This document shows, piece after piece, positions 42,788-50,853 of a DNA stretch of 64,000 bases. The position numbers and the translations under genes were made by a program. The DNA is from JAJRAN01 sp963827135 (GTDB lineage Archaea > Thermoplasmatota > Thermoplasmata > Methanomassiliicoccales > UBA472), in assembly GCA_963827135.1 (NCBI GenBank), contig CAWGZX010000005.1:434001-498000 (forward strand). Direction: 5' to 3'. The stretch's first letter is position 1. Each line of letters begins with the position of its first letter. The notes beneath the pieces are model-generated. The model ran no database searches, had not been told where the DNA came from, and saw only the letters and a list, made by a program, of their open reading frames with translations.

Positions 42788-43990
42788 ATGATCGATTTTC
42801 GTCCTTTCCATGGCTTGCTACCTTCGGTCGAGGGGCAAGACCGCATCGAAGACAGGGTGTCGCCGCCTTACGATGTTATAAGCGAGGCCCAGTTGGCCGT
42901 CCTCAAGTCCAACCCGTTCAATATCACGAAGATAACCCTTGGTGGGGACGAGAACGGCTATTCCAATGCCGCCAGGATGCTACAGGCCTGGATCGACTCT
43001 GGGAAGCTCAGAACGGACGAAGATGATTGCTATTATGTTATGAGGCAGGAGTTCGTCCATTCGGGAAAGAGGTTAGTTAGAACTGGGATAATGGGCGCTC
43101 TTGGCCTACAAGGCTACGAAGCGGGCAACATCTCACCCCATGAGGAGACGTTCCCCAAGGTGAAAGAGGACAGGCTAAATCTGCTCAAGGCGACCGAGGC
43201 ACATCTCGAGTCCATCTTCTGCCTCTACGACCATTTGGATCCAAAGGCCTTTGATGCGATTACTAAGAGGGCGACCAAACTCTTCGAGGTCGTAGAGGAC
43301 TCTGGAACGAAGCATACCCTATCCAGGGTCTCGGACCCTGAGGCCGTCAAGACCGTCAAATCGGAGCTTGGAAAGAAGAAGTTGCTCATCGCGGATGGAC
43401 ATCACCGTTACGAGACCGCGCTTCGCTACTCCTTGGAGCACCCCCAAGACCCTAAGAAGGGCTATGTCCTAGCCACGTTGGTGGCGGGGAACGACCCAGG
43501 TCTGGTGGTGCTGCCTACCCATCGCATCTTCAAAGGGATCCAGATCAACACAGAGGAGTTCCTATTCCACGCATCCAAGTTCTTCGCCATCTGGGAGATG
43601 CTGAGCATGGAGGAGATGGCTCGGATGCTGTCGATGAACAGTCGGGTGAGCCTCGGAATAATCATGGCAGATGGCCGGAAATTCGTTTTCGAACTGGCCT
43701 GGAAGCCAACCGATGACCCGTTGTGGTCTGTGGACGCCTACATATGCGAGGAGCTGTTGCTGAAGAAGATATTGCAGAAGAAGGGCGAAGTGGCCATCGA
43801 ATACGATCATGATGTCGCCTCTACGGAGCAGAAGCTGAAGGAGGGGGGCGGGGTCTTGGCCGTTATCCTCTCGCCGCCGAAGCTTGATGCCATTTGGAAG
43901 GTGGCGAGCGAGGGCGAGAAGATGCCTAAGAAATCGACCTACTTCTATCCCAAGGTCTGGTCTGGCTTCGTTGCCTACCTAATGAGATAG
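42788..43990 (+). CDS. DUF1015 family protein
   Basis: The 400-residue protein begins MIDFRPFHGLLPSVEGQDRI and has VSPPYDVISEAQLAVL, NISPHEETFPKVKEDRLNLL and LIADGHHRYETALRYS, the conserved pieces of DUF1015. The family occurs widely in bacteria and archaea and has been linked in some genomes to serine or sulfur metabolism, but its reaction is not known to me. GHHR and EETF suggest a catalytic or metal/phosphate site. It is convergent with the K+ channel gene and ends with TAG. Confidence 0.88.
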   Translation: MIDFRPFHGLLPSVEGQDRIEDRVSPPYDVISEAQLAVLKSNPFNITKITLGGDENGYSNAARMLQAWIDSGKLRTDEDDCYYVMRQEFVHSGKRLVRTGIMGALGLQGYEAGNISPHEETFPKVKEDRLNLLKATEAHLESIFCLYDHLDPKAFDAITKRATKLFEVVEDSGTKHTLSRVSDPEAVKTVKSELGKKKLLIADGHHRYETALRYSLEHPQDPKKGYVLATLVAGNDPGLVVLPTHRIFKGIQINTEEFLFHASKFFAIWEMLSMEEMARMLSMNSRVSLGIIMADGRKFVFELAWKPTDDPLWSVDAYICEELLLKKILQKKGEVAIEYDHDVASTEQKLKEGGGVLAVILSPPKLDAIWKVASEGEKMPKKSTYFYPKVWSGFVAYLMR

Positions 43991-43995
43991 AGGTC

Positions 43996-44892
43996 TCAAG
44001 ATACCTTGCAGGTGTCCGTGAGCCCGACGAGTTCCACGAACCGGGATGGGTTCTTCTCGAATGCTTCCATGCACTCCTTGGAGTCGAAGTAGTACTTCTT
44101 CCCTTCGTAATCCCAAGAGTATTTCGCGCTACCAGGTGTCAGCTCTGCCCCACACACCGGGTCCATAATGGTGCGCCGAGCCTTGGAAACCATAACCCTC
44201 GCCCCCATCTCGAAGCAGTGTATGATCTCATCAGCCCCAAGCTTTCTCAGGACCTCCAGGTTGCGCATGTCCTCCACCTCGGAGACGATGTAGATATTAG
44301 GATTGGCGCGCTTGGCTGCGATCACCACCATGATGTTTGTGGGGTCGTGCATGGTTAGTACCATGGCCTTGGCTTCATTGATATTGGCTCTTTGCAGTGT
44401 GTCCTGGTCTGTGGCTTCGCCCGAGATGACCTGAACGCCGCTGTCCACGAGGTAGGTGACCCTTGCAGGCTCCCTCTCCACGATCACGAACTTCTCCCCC
44501 TTCTCCTTCAATTGCTCGACGATCTGTTGCCCTAAGTTGCCAAAGCCGCACAATATGATGTGGTCCTTCATCCTAGTCCTCCTCGATGGTAGGCCTAATT
44601 CCTCCCTCAGGTCCTGGGATAGCACGTGATTGAAAATGCTTTGCAATGAGGTGATTAAAGCCGTGAATCCTAGCACGACGACGAAGACCGCTAGGGCCTG
44701 GCTTGCCATCGTCGTGGGATAAACATCTCCATAGCCCACCGTGAAGATGGTGATGATGGTGAAGTAGAAGGCCTCCCAGGGCGTGTCTACCGTCGGCTCG
44801 ATAAGTAGGAAGCCGATCGTGCCGATGATTGGCACGGTTCCTATCAAGATCAAAGAGGTCAAGAACCACTTCTGCCTTCGGCGCAATTTCAT
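43996..44892 (-). CDS. Two-helix K+ channel with TrkA-N domain and C-terminal YHS domain
   Basis: The 298-residue protein has TM1 at about 10-31, a pore helix, selectivity filter TVGYGD (51-56) and TM2 at about 62-84. A TrkA-N/RCK nucleotide-binding domain follows with GFGNLGQQIVEQL (116-128) and VVIAAKRANPNI. The usual TrkA-C ligand domain is absent; instead residues about 243-288 read MDPVCGAELTPGS to YYFDSKECMEAFEKNPSRF, a YHS domain with the Cys residues that bind metal in copper ATPases. I infer a tetrameric potassium channel gated by a nucleotide and possibly a metal. It is convergent with DUF1015. Confidence 0.88.
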   Translation of the reverse strand: MKLRRRQKWFLTSLILIGTVPIIGTIGFLLIEPTVDTPWEAFYFTIITIFTVGYGDVYPTTMASQALAVFVVVLGFTALITSLQSIFNHVLSQDLREELGLPSRRTRMKDHIILCGFGNLGQQIVEQLKEKGEKFVIVEREPARVTYLVDSGVQVISGEATDQDTLQRANINEAKAMVLTMHDPTNIMVVIAAKRANPNIYIVSEVEDMRNLEVLRKLGADEIIHCFEMGARVMVSKARRTIMDPVCGAELTPGSAKYSWDYEGKKYYFDSKECMEAFEKNPSRFVELVGLTDTCKVS

Positions 44893-44993
44893 TATTATCT
44901 CTCTTCGATGGAGACAATGCCTAGGCGATTATTTCAACTTGATTTCATTTTCGCATGAATAATTCGTTGGGCAATGACAATTGAAAAGTGAAA

Positions 44994-45092
44994 TGGAGCC
45001 ACTGGAGGGAATCGAACCCTCGACCTACGCCTTACCAAGGCGTCGCTATTTAGAGACGCGCTATGAACGCGTTACCTCTAAGCCACAGTGGC
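44994..45092 (-). tRNA. tRNA-Thr (GGT) with a 24-nt D-loop intron
   Basis: On the minus strand: acceptor GCCACTG/CAGTGGC, anticodon arm ACGCC-TTGGTAA-GGCGT (anticodon GGT), T arm GAGGG-TTCGATT-CCCTC, and encoded CCA (44994-44996). The D arm is interrupted. A textbook bulge-helix-bulge forms: exon AGAG pairs with intron CTCT, flanked by 3-base bulges GTA and AAA, with inner hairpin ACGCG-TTCATAG-CGCGT. Cutting after the second base of each bulge removes 24 bases (45050-45073) and leaves GCTTAGAGGTATAGCG, a normal D arm. The intron is at 20/21. A TATA-like CCTTTATC sits 28 bases upstream. Confidence 0.9.
45050..45073 (-). other. Predicted non-canonical tRNA-Thr intron
   Basis: The 24-base intron consists of A, a 5-base stem, a 7-base loop, the 5-base return stem, CTCT and AA. 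The predicted cut sites are each after the second base of a 3-base bulge, the archaeal splicing endonuclease rule. Confidence 0.85.
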
Positions 45093-45119
45093 GTCTGCCC
45101 CTCGAACAGGCTTTTCCTT

Positions 45120-45127
45120 GATAAAGG
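45120..45127 (-). promoter_or_regulatory. TATA-like box for tRNA-Thr
   Basis: CCTTTATC on the minus strand lies 28-35 bases upstream of the tRNA 5' end at 45092. The + strand gene at 45183 may use the TAAGTATTTTT at 45147-45157. Confidence 0.5.
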
Positions 45128-45182
45128 TTTCGCGGAGGCTTGGCCATAAGTATTTTTCCCGATGGCCCTTTCCCGTTCGTTG

Positions 45183-47102
45183 ATGAAGAAAGAGATGAGC
45201 GCTTTCGATGTGCTCCGCGTGGTCAAGGAGATGCAGGAGCTGGTCGGAGGCTACCTAGACAAGGTCTTTCATTGGGACCGGAGGAACGTCCTCCTCAGGG
45301 CGAACGTCCCCAGCTTAGGAAGACGTGAGGTCGTGCTCATCGACCAGAACTTTCTCTATCTATCGAAGGACCGACCCGAGGTCCCCGATACGCCCTCACA
45401 ATTCGCCGTGCACCTACGAAAGCTCCTCTCCAACGCCAGGATCACTGGTATCAGGCAACACGAGTTCGACCGTGTGGTGGTGATCGAGCTTCTGAGGGAT
45501 GAGGCATATCAGATCATAATCGAGCTTTTCGGGGAGGGCAATCTGCTCCTGGTGTCGGAAGGCAGGATCGTGAACTGCCTGGTCTCAAAGACCTGGAAGC
45601 ACAGGGATGTGAGGCCGGGCGCCTCCTACGAATTCCCGCCCGCGCGCTTCAACCCCCGGGTTCAGGGGCCGGAAGCCTTCGAGAAGGCAATCCGATCCTC
45701 GAAGTCGGACCTGGTGCGCACGTTGGCAACCTCTATCAACATGGGAGGCCAGTACGCCGAGGAGGTATGCATCAGGGCGGGAGTGGACAAGTCGGCGAAG
45801 GCGATCTCGATCGACCCCGACTCCCTCTCGAAATTGATCCTGGCGGCCCTCTCCATCATGGAGGAGGCGTCCTCCAACACCAGCTCGTATGCCTACAAGG
45901 AGGCCAATGGGGAGGTGTTGGACGTCTCGCCGGTCGAACTTCACCAGTACGCGGGGAAGGAGAAGGTCTGCCTCCCCTCCTTCTCGGAGGGCATGCAGTT
46001 CTATCTCGAGAACCGGAGGACGAGGGAGAGGGAGGCTGCGGTGAACCCGGAGGTACAACGCCTTTCCAGGCAACTGGCCCAGCTCAAGGAGGCGGAGGGG
46101 ACCTCCAACGCGGAGGCGGACGCACTCGTCAGGCAAGCGGAGGCAATCTACGCCAACTATCAGCCGACCAGCTCCGCCCTATCCGACGTAAAGGCCCTGG
46201 CCGAGGGCAGGGACTGGGAGGAGCTCAAGATCTTAGCTAAAGAGGATCCTCGCCTGCGCTCCGTGGACCCCAAGAGGAGGATCATGGGGCTGGTCTTGGG
46301 CGAGCTGGTGGTGGAGATCGATTACACTAAGGGCGTGGAGGAGAACGCCAGCCTCATCTATGCCAAGGCCAGGGAGGCCAAGGACAAGGCCAACCGCTCG
46401 CACGAGCTGATCATAGAGACCGAGGCCAAGATCGCCGAGCTCAAGCGCAAGGACGCGATCGAGGCGCAGAGCATTGAGGCCGAGACCAAGCCGACCAAGA
46501 AGTTCTGGTTCGAGGCTTACAAGTGGTTCATCGCCAGCGGCGGGCATTTGGTGCTGGCGGGGAGGGACGCCCGGACCAATGATCAGGTGGTGAAGAAGCA
46601 CCTGACTTCCGTTGACCGTTATGCGCATGCGGACGTGCATGGCGCGCCCAGCGTGATCATCAAGGACGGCTCCACCGCCACCGAGCAAGAGCTGGCCGAG
46701 GCCACCGTCTTCGCTCTGGCGCACTCCAAGGCTTGGAACGCTGGCATAAGGGAGGGCAGCGCCTATTGGGTGCTCCCGGACCAGGTCTCCAAGACCCCGG
46801 ATGCGGGGGAGTTCGTTCCGCGCGGGGCGTTCATCATCCGGGGGAAGCGCAACTACGTCCACCACATCCAGCTGCAACTTGCCATCGGGGAGATCGAGCA
46901 CCAGGGCGCACGGAAGGTCATGTGCGGGCCAAAGGAGGCCGTGGTCGCCCTGTCCAAGAGGTACGTGGTAATAGCACCGGGGGATGCAGGCAGGAGCAAG
47001 GTCTCCTCCACCTTGGCCAAGGAGCTCAACGTGCCCGAGGAGGAGATTTCCCGCATCCTACCACCTGGGAACGTCGAGATCAAAGAGCGCGTCAATCTCT
47101 GA
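45183..47102 (+). CDS. rqcH: NFACT/Rqc2-family ribosome quality control protein
   Basis: A start at 45183 gives 639 residues (MKKEMSAFDVLRVVKEMQEL), as in homologues; an in-frame ATG at 45162 would add 7. A TATA-like box about 30 bases upstream of 45183 fits a leaderless message. The NFACT-N region has YLDKVFHWDRRNVLLRANVP and EFPPARFNP. A coiled-coil middle (about 270-430) follows, then an NFACT-R domain with FWFEAYKWFIASGGHLVLAG and HADVHGAPSVIIKDG. Family knowledge: it binds stalled 50S subunits with peptidyl-tRNA and promotes alanine or Ala/Thr tailing. tRNA-Thr is the divergent neighbour. Confidence 0.9.
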   Translation: MKKEMSAFDVLRVVKEMQELVGGYLDKVFHWDRRNVLLRANVPSLGRREVVLIDQNFLYLSKDRPEVPDTPSQFAVHLRKLLSNARITGIRQHEFDRVVVIELLRDEAYQIIIELFGEGNLLLVSEGRIVNCLVSKTWKHRDVRPGASYEFPPARFNPRVQGPEAFEKAIRSSKSDLVRTLATSINMGGQYAEEVCIRAGVDKSAKAISIDPDSLSKLILAALSIMEEASSNTSSYAYKEANGEVLDVSPVELHQYAGKEKVCLPSFSEGMQFYLENRRTREREAAVNPEVQRLSRQLAQLKEAEGTSNAEADALVRQAEAIYANYQPTSSALSDVKALAEGRDWEELKILAKEDPRLRSVDPKRRIMGLVLGELVVEIDYTKGVEENASLIYAKAREAKDKANRSHELIIETEAKIAELKRKDAIEAQSIEAETKPTKKFWFEAYKWFIASGGHLVLAGRDARTNDQVVKKHLTSVDRYAHADVHGAPSVIIKDGSTATEQELAEATVFALAHSKAWNAGIREGSAYWVLPDQVSKTPDAGEFVPRGAFIIRGKRNYVHHIQLQLAIGEIEHQGARKVMCGPKEAVVALSKRYVVIAPGDAGRSKVSSTLAKELNVPEEEISRILPPGNVEIKERVNL

Positions 47103-47117
47103 GATTGGAAAAGGGAG

Positions 47118-47191
47118 CGCCCGAGCCGGAATTCGAATCCGGGTCTGCAGGTCCGCAGCCTGCTAGGATATCCAAGCTACCCCACTCGGGC
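47118..47191 (-). tRNA. tRNA-Arg (GCG)
   Basis: Minus-strand cloverleaf: acceptor GCCCGAG/CTCGGGC, anticodon arm GCAGG-CTGCGGA-CCTGC (anticodon GCG), T arm CCGGA-TTCGAAT-TCCGG. CCA is not encoded (the flank reads GCT), unlike the other three tRNAs here. No intron. A TATA-like CTATAAGAAC lies about 30 bases upstream (47219-47228). It decodes CGC and CGT. Confidence 0.93.
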
Positions 47192-47237
47192 AAGACGAAA
47201 CACCCTCAAGACTCCCCGGTTCTTATAGTTAACCACA

Positions 47238-48095
47238 TCAGTAGGTGGTGCTCATGTCCAGCTTCCCCTTCCTCCTGGCCAAGCGGTCGGCGTAGCGGAA
47301 AATGCCTAGGGAGAGGAGCAGGAAAACGAGGCTCGTCACGAGCAGCATGAGGAAGATGTCTCCGGTGGAATAGACCGTCAGGCCGCTGTCCCATTGCAGG
47401 TCGGCGGGCAGGACCGCTCTCCGCACCACCTCCAGCCAATAGGTTATGGGGATGGTCAGCCCAATCACCTGACCCCAGGTGGGCAGGAAGGTGATGGGGA
47501 AGGTCACGCCGCAGAAGAGGTAGAACATGCCCGCGATGCCCTCGTTGATGCCCATGCTGTGCTTGGCCGTGAGCATCGAGACCCCTGCCAGGGCGATCCC
47601 GATCATGCAGATGCAGAACAGGCCGATCGCCATCGCCAGAAGCAATAAGGGCCAATTGACCGCGCCCAGGTCGATGGGCAATCCGAGGAACACCACCCCG
47701 AAGCTCAGGGTTATGATGGCGGCGATGGTGGTGATCACGATCTTGGGGAAGGCCCTGCCGACGATGTAGAGATAGAAGGATATGGGCGCGATGTACACCT
47801 GCTTAAGCGTCTGGTAGTGCTCGCGGTCCTCGTGGATGACGAAGACCACCCCGAACAGCACTTGGGCCACGTACATGTAGAAGGTGTTGCCCACGTACAT
47901 GTAGGAGAAGATCTCCGGCTGCTCCAGCACCGAGCCCCAGATCACCAGGTACATGAAGACCAGGATGAGGGTGGCGGAGATGGGCTTGACAACGGAGTAG
48001 AGGGCGAAGAGCCAGGGGTTGGTCCAGTTGGACTCCATCTGCCAACCTAGCCAGGCGGCGTTCCTCAGGGTGCGGAGATGAGCGCTCATTGCCAT
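47238..48095 (-). CDS. ABC-2 type transporter permease
   Basis: I start at ATG 48095 (285 residues); the longer open frame is a shadow of the next gene. Six hydrophobic segments, for example LYSVVKPISATLILVFMYLV, FGVVFVIHEDREHYQT with the coupling region, and LSFGVVFLGLPIDL, match an ABC-2 exporter permease. It overlaps the second permease gene by 10 bases and the ATPase gene precedes both, so one exporter with two different permeases is likely. Substrate unknown (drug, lipid or polysaccharide). Confidence 0.85.
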   Translation of the reverse strand: MAMSAHLRTLRNAAWLGWQMESNWTNPWLFALYSVVKPISATLILVFMYLVIWGSVLEQPEIFSYMYVGNTFYMYVAQVLFGVVFVIHEDREHYQTLKQVYIAPISFYLYIVGRAFPKIVITTIAAIITLSFGVVFLGLPIDLGAVNWPLLLLAMAIGLFCICMIGIALAGVSMLTAKHSMGINEGIAGMFYLFCGVTFPITFLPTWGQVIGLTIPITYWLEVVRRAVLPADLQWDSGLTVYSTGDIFLMLLVTSLVFLLLSLGIFRYADRLARRKGKLDMSTTY

Positions 48096-48898
48096 CTCAA
48101 GGTCAGCCTCCCTTCCCTCTTTCCTAGGTACTCCATATAATGCAGCGCCCACCTCGCCGCGAATACGAACCCGATCGCCAGCAGGACGAGAACGCCCAGC
48201 TCCACCTGCCACGACAGGAAGGGGAGCAGCTCGGTCCCGTTGAACATCAGCTGACGCATGGCATCGAGGCCGAGGGTGATGGGGATGATACTCGCCCCCA
48301 ATGCGACCCAGGAACCAAGCGCCTTCACTGGGAAGTAGAAGCCAGAGACGAGGTAGATCGGCTCCTGCAAGATGTTGGAGAGGTGCCACGCCCCTCTCCC
48401 GTAGAGGAGATAGAGGGAGGCGAACAGCATGCCCATGCCATATAAGGCGATGAGCGTGACCACGAAGACCGCCACCAGGGCCGCTGGGTTCGTTACCTCC
48501 AGCTCCACGCCGAAGATGAAGAAGCCGAGAATGAAGGTGGAGGCGGCCCTGACCCCGGTCAGGAACATGCCGCCGATGGCCATGCCCGCCAGGACGGACA
48601 TCTTGGACATGGGAGCGATCATGTAGAGCTGCAGGTTGCCCGTCTCCTTCTCCCAGTAGAATTGGGCGGCCATGCTCCAAAGGACGTTGATCCAGAACGC
48701 GGTCATCGCCCCGCCCAGGACGACGAAGCCCGTGTACACCTCCGGCGCCCCCATAGCCCGATAGAAGAAGACGAACGCGGCTATGCCCAAGATGGGAAGG
48801 AAGATGTCGAAGAGGATCCAGCTCGGCTCCCGCTGCACGCCTATGATCCTGGGATAGGCACGGCCCCATATCGCCCTCCAGTTCAGCTGGAGGTCCAT
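48086..48898 (-). CDS. ABC-2 type transporter permease (partner)
   Basis: The 270-residue protein has six predicted helices, for example FDIFLPILGIAAFVFFYRAM and FVVLGGAMTAFWINVLWSM, then YLVSGFYFPVKALG near the C-terminus as in ABC-2 transporters. It starts one base into the ATPase stop (TGATG), and its end overlaps the next permease. It differs enough from the other permease to suggest a heterodimeric channel. Confidence 0.85.
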   Translation of the reverse strand: MDLQLNWRAIWGRAYPRIIGVQREPSWILFDIFLPILGIAAFVFFYRAMGAPEVYTGFVVLGGAMTAFWINVLWSMAAQFYWEKETGNLQLYMIAPMSKMSVLAGMAIGGMFLTGVRAASTFILGFFIFGVELEVTNPAALVAVFVVTLIALYGMGMLFASLYLLYGRGAWHLSNILQEPIYLVSGFYFPVKALGSWVALGASIIPITLGLDAMRQLMFNGTELLPFLSWQVELGVLVLLAIGFVFAARWALHYMEYLGKREGRLTLRWQ

Positions 48899-49860
48899 CA
48901 CTCCAACCCCCTACCCACCAGCTGGATGAACACGTCCTCCAGGGTGGGCTCGGTCTTGGCGAGGGATATGACCTTGGCGTTCTTGCTGGTGATGAAGGAG
49001 ATGACGTCCGAGATGACCGCCTCGTCCTCGAGGACGAAGCGGACCTCTTCCTTTGACCCGTCCCCTTTGGCGCTGAAGCCCTTGACTCCCGGTAGCGAGC
49101 TTATCTCCCCGATGCAGGAACAGGGGGAGGTGGTGATGGAGAAGGTCGAGTCCTTGGCCACGGTCCGCTTCAGTCGAAGCGGTGTGTCGCAGGCCAGGAT
49201 CCTGCCCTGGTGGATTATGGCCAGGCGGTCGCAGAGCTGGTCGGCCTCCTGCATGTAGTGGGTGGTGAGCAGGACGGTCTTGCCCTCCCCTCTTACCCAT
49301 TTGCGGATGAACTCGCGGATGTTCATGGAGGCGTTGACATCGAGCCCCAGCGTAGGCTCGTCCAGGAAGATGAGGTCAGGATCGGTGACGAAGCCCCTAA
49401 TGACGTTCATCTTCTGCCTTTGTCCGGTGGAGATGGTGCGCACCTTGGAGTCGGCCTTGTCGGCGATCCCGAAGAGCTCCACCATCTCGTTGATGGTCCG
49501 CTTGGCATCCTCGCTCGGAATCCCATAGAACTGCGAGAACATCCACAGGTTCTCTCTGACCGTCAGCAGGCCATAGCCTGATGTCTCGCCGCCCGAGACC
49601 ATGTTGATGCGGGGGCGTATGGCTTGGGCTTCCTTCTCCACATCGCGCCCCAGCACCTTCACCGTGCCCGTTGTGGGAAGCAGGAGCGTGGCTAGGATCT
49701 TGATGAGGGTGGTCTTGCCCGCCCCGTTGGGCCCGAGCAGACCGAAGAGCTCGCCCTCCTCCACCTGCAGGTCGACATGGTCGAGCGCCACCAAGGGCTT
49801 CTTCCCCTTGGATCCCCCGAAGGTCCTTACCAGTTGGTTCGACTCTATGGCATATGGCAT
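48898..49860 (-). CDS. ABC transporter ATP-binding protein
   Basis: The 320-residue ATPase has Walker A GLLGPNGAGKTTLIKILATL, signature RTISTGQRQKMNVIRGFV, Walker B LIFLDEPTLGLDVNAS, and switch His VLLTTHYMQEADQL. It is the first gene of a three-gene leftward operon with two ABC-2 permeases. The C-terminal domain past residue 240 is typical for drug/lipid exporter ATPases. Export direction is inferred from family. Confidence 0.94.
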   Translation of the reverse strand: MPYAIESNQLVRTFGGSKGKKPLVALDHVDLQVEEGELFGLLGPNGAGKTTLIKILATLLLPTTGTVKVLGRDVEKEAQAIRPRINMVSGGETSGYGLLTVRENLWMFSQFYGIPSEDAKRTINEMVELFGIADKADSKVRTISTGQRQKMNVIRGFVTDPDLIFLDEPTLGLDVNASMNIREFIRKWVRGEGKTVLLTTHYMQEADQLCDRLAIIHQGRILACDTPLRLKRTVAKDSTFSITTSPCSCIGEISSLPGVKGFSAKGDGSKEEVRFVLEDEAVISDVISFITSKNAKVISLAKTEPTLEDVFIQLVGRGLE

Positions 49861-49903
49861 GGACTAGGTCGTATCAGAAGATGTCCAGAAAAGAGTATCG
49901 GCC

Positions 49904-50095
49904 CTATACCTTGTTATTCTGATGGTAGCGGGTGGCGTAGCCGGCGATGCGATTGCGCATCGTGACGGACTGGACGTTGGTGAGCTTATCCACCAGGTGC
50001 TTGTTGGCCTCGAAGTCGTCAGTAATAAGCCTAGGGTACTTCTCGACGAGCTCGATGGCGACTCTCTTGATGTAAGTGGGCCTGATCCTTCCCAT
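49904..50095 (-). CDS. rps17e: 30S ribosomal protein S17e
   Basis: The 63-residue protein MGRIRPTYIKRVAIELVEKY, with DFEANKHLVDKL and RNRIAGYATR, matches S17e, found only in archaea and eukaryotes, at normal archaeal length. It forms a small helical protein on the 30S head. Neighbours are the ABC exporter downstream and ThyX upstream. It ends with TAG. Confidence 0.95.
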   Translation of the reverse strand: MGRIRPTYIKRVAIELVEKYPRLITDDFEANKHLVDKLTNVQSVTMRNRIAGYATRYHQNNKV

Positions 50096-50132
50096 GATTA
50101 TCCACCAGGTAAGTCCGGGTTAAGGCCTAGGC

Positions 50133-50813
50133 CTATTTAAGGCTTTTCAGCTCGTGCTTGCGGGACTTTCCACAGGTCATCTTCCCCTCTGGACACGGCC
50201 CTCGGACGCAGCCAGGGCCAGCCTCGGAGAAGATGCTAGGGGAGACCCGCTTCACCTGCCGCAGCATCTCGTCGGCGACGGCTCTCAGCTCCCATTGGGT
50301 GCGATTGCAGCATCTGAGGGAGAAGAAATGCCAAAGCTCGCGTGCGTTCATGGTCACGGTGATGTTGGTGGTGCAGGCGTTGGGAAGGGCGTAGCGCGCG
50401 TCCTCCGCTGGCACCTTCTCGGTGAGCTTCCGATAGTATTCCCAGGCCTTGGCCATCAGCTCCTCGAACTCGGCCTTCAGCTCCTCGTCCCCAGCGATCG
50501 AGGGGGGTGTGACGAAGGTCGCCTCCTTCATTGAGACGTATCTCTGGCTCTGCTGAGAGAAGGAAGCGATGCGGTGGCGTACCAGCTGATGCGTGAGGGC
50601 GCGGGAGACCCCCTCGATGGAGAAGGTGTAAGAGGCGTGTTCGAGGACAGAGTGGTGCCCCATCCCGGTGATGTCCGATATGGCCTTGCCCGCCTTCTCC
50701 TCGTCGATCTCCTCTAAAAGCTTGCTAGCTCCCTTCTTGGAGTAGCAAGAGCGAGCGGCCGCGGCGCATAGGCGTTCGGCGTCCATGGTGTAAGATAGCA
50801 GCTTTACCTTCAT
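50133..50813 (-). CDS. thyX: Flavin-dependent thymidylate synthase
   Basis: The 226-residue protein holds the ThyX motif HRIASFSQQSQRY after QLVRHR, plus NITVTMNARELWHFFSLR and CCNRTQWE. It methylates dUMP to dTMP with methylene-tetrahydrofolate (or pterin) and NADPH via FAD. The C-terminus carries CVRGPCPEGKMTC, a cysteine cluster beyond the core, which may bind zinc or iron-sulfur. Upstream is the TraB-like gene, downstream S17e. Confidence 0.95.
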   Translation of the reverse strand: MKVKLLSYTMDAERLCAAAARSCYSKKGASKLLEEIDEEKAGKAISDITGMGHHSVLEHASYTFSIEGVSRALTHQLVRHRIASFSQQSQRYVSMKEATFVTPPSIAGDEELKAEFEELMAKAWEYYRKLTEKVPAEDARYALPNACTTNITVTMNARELWHFFSLRCCNRTQWELRAVADEMLRQVKRVSPSIFSEAGPGCVRGPCPEGKMTCGKSRKHELKSLK

Positions 50814-50853
50814 TCCTGATGGAGATGGCTTGTTTTGGCATTAAGCTGTTTCC

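Noticed and set aside
47238..48869. A 543-codon open frame across both ABC permeases
   Set aside because: The upstream portion overlaps the other permease in a different frame and has no membrane pattern. The real gene starts near 48095.
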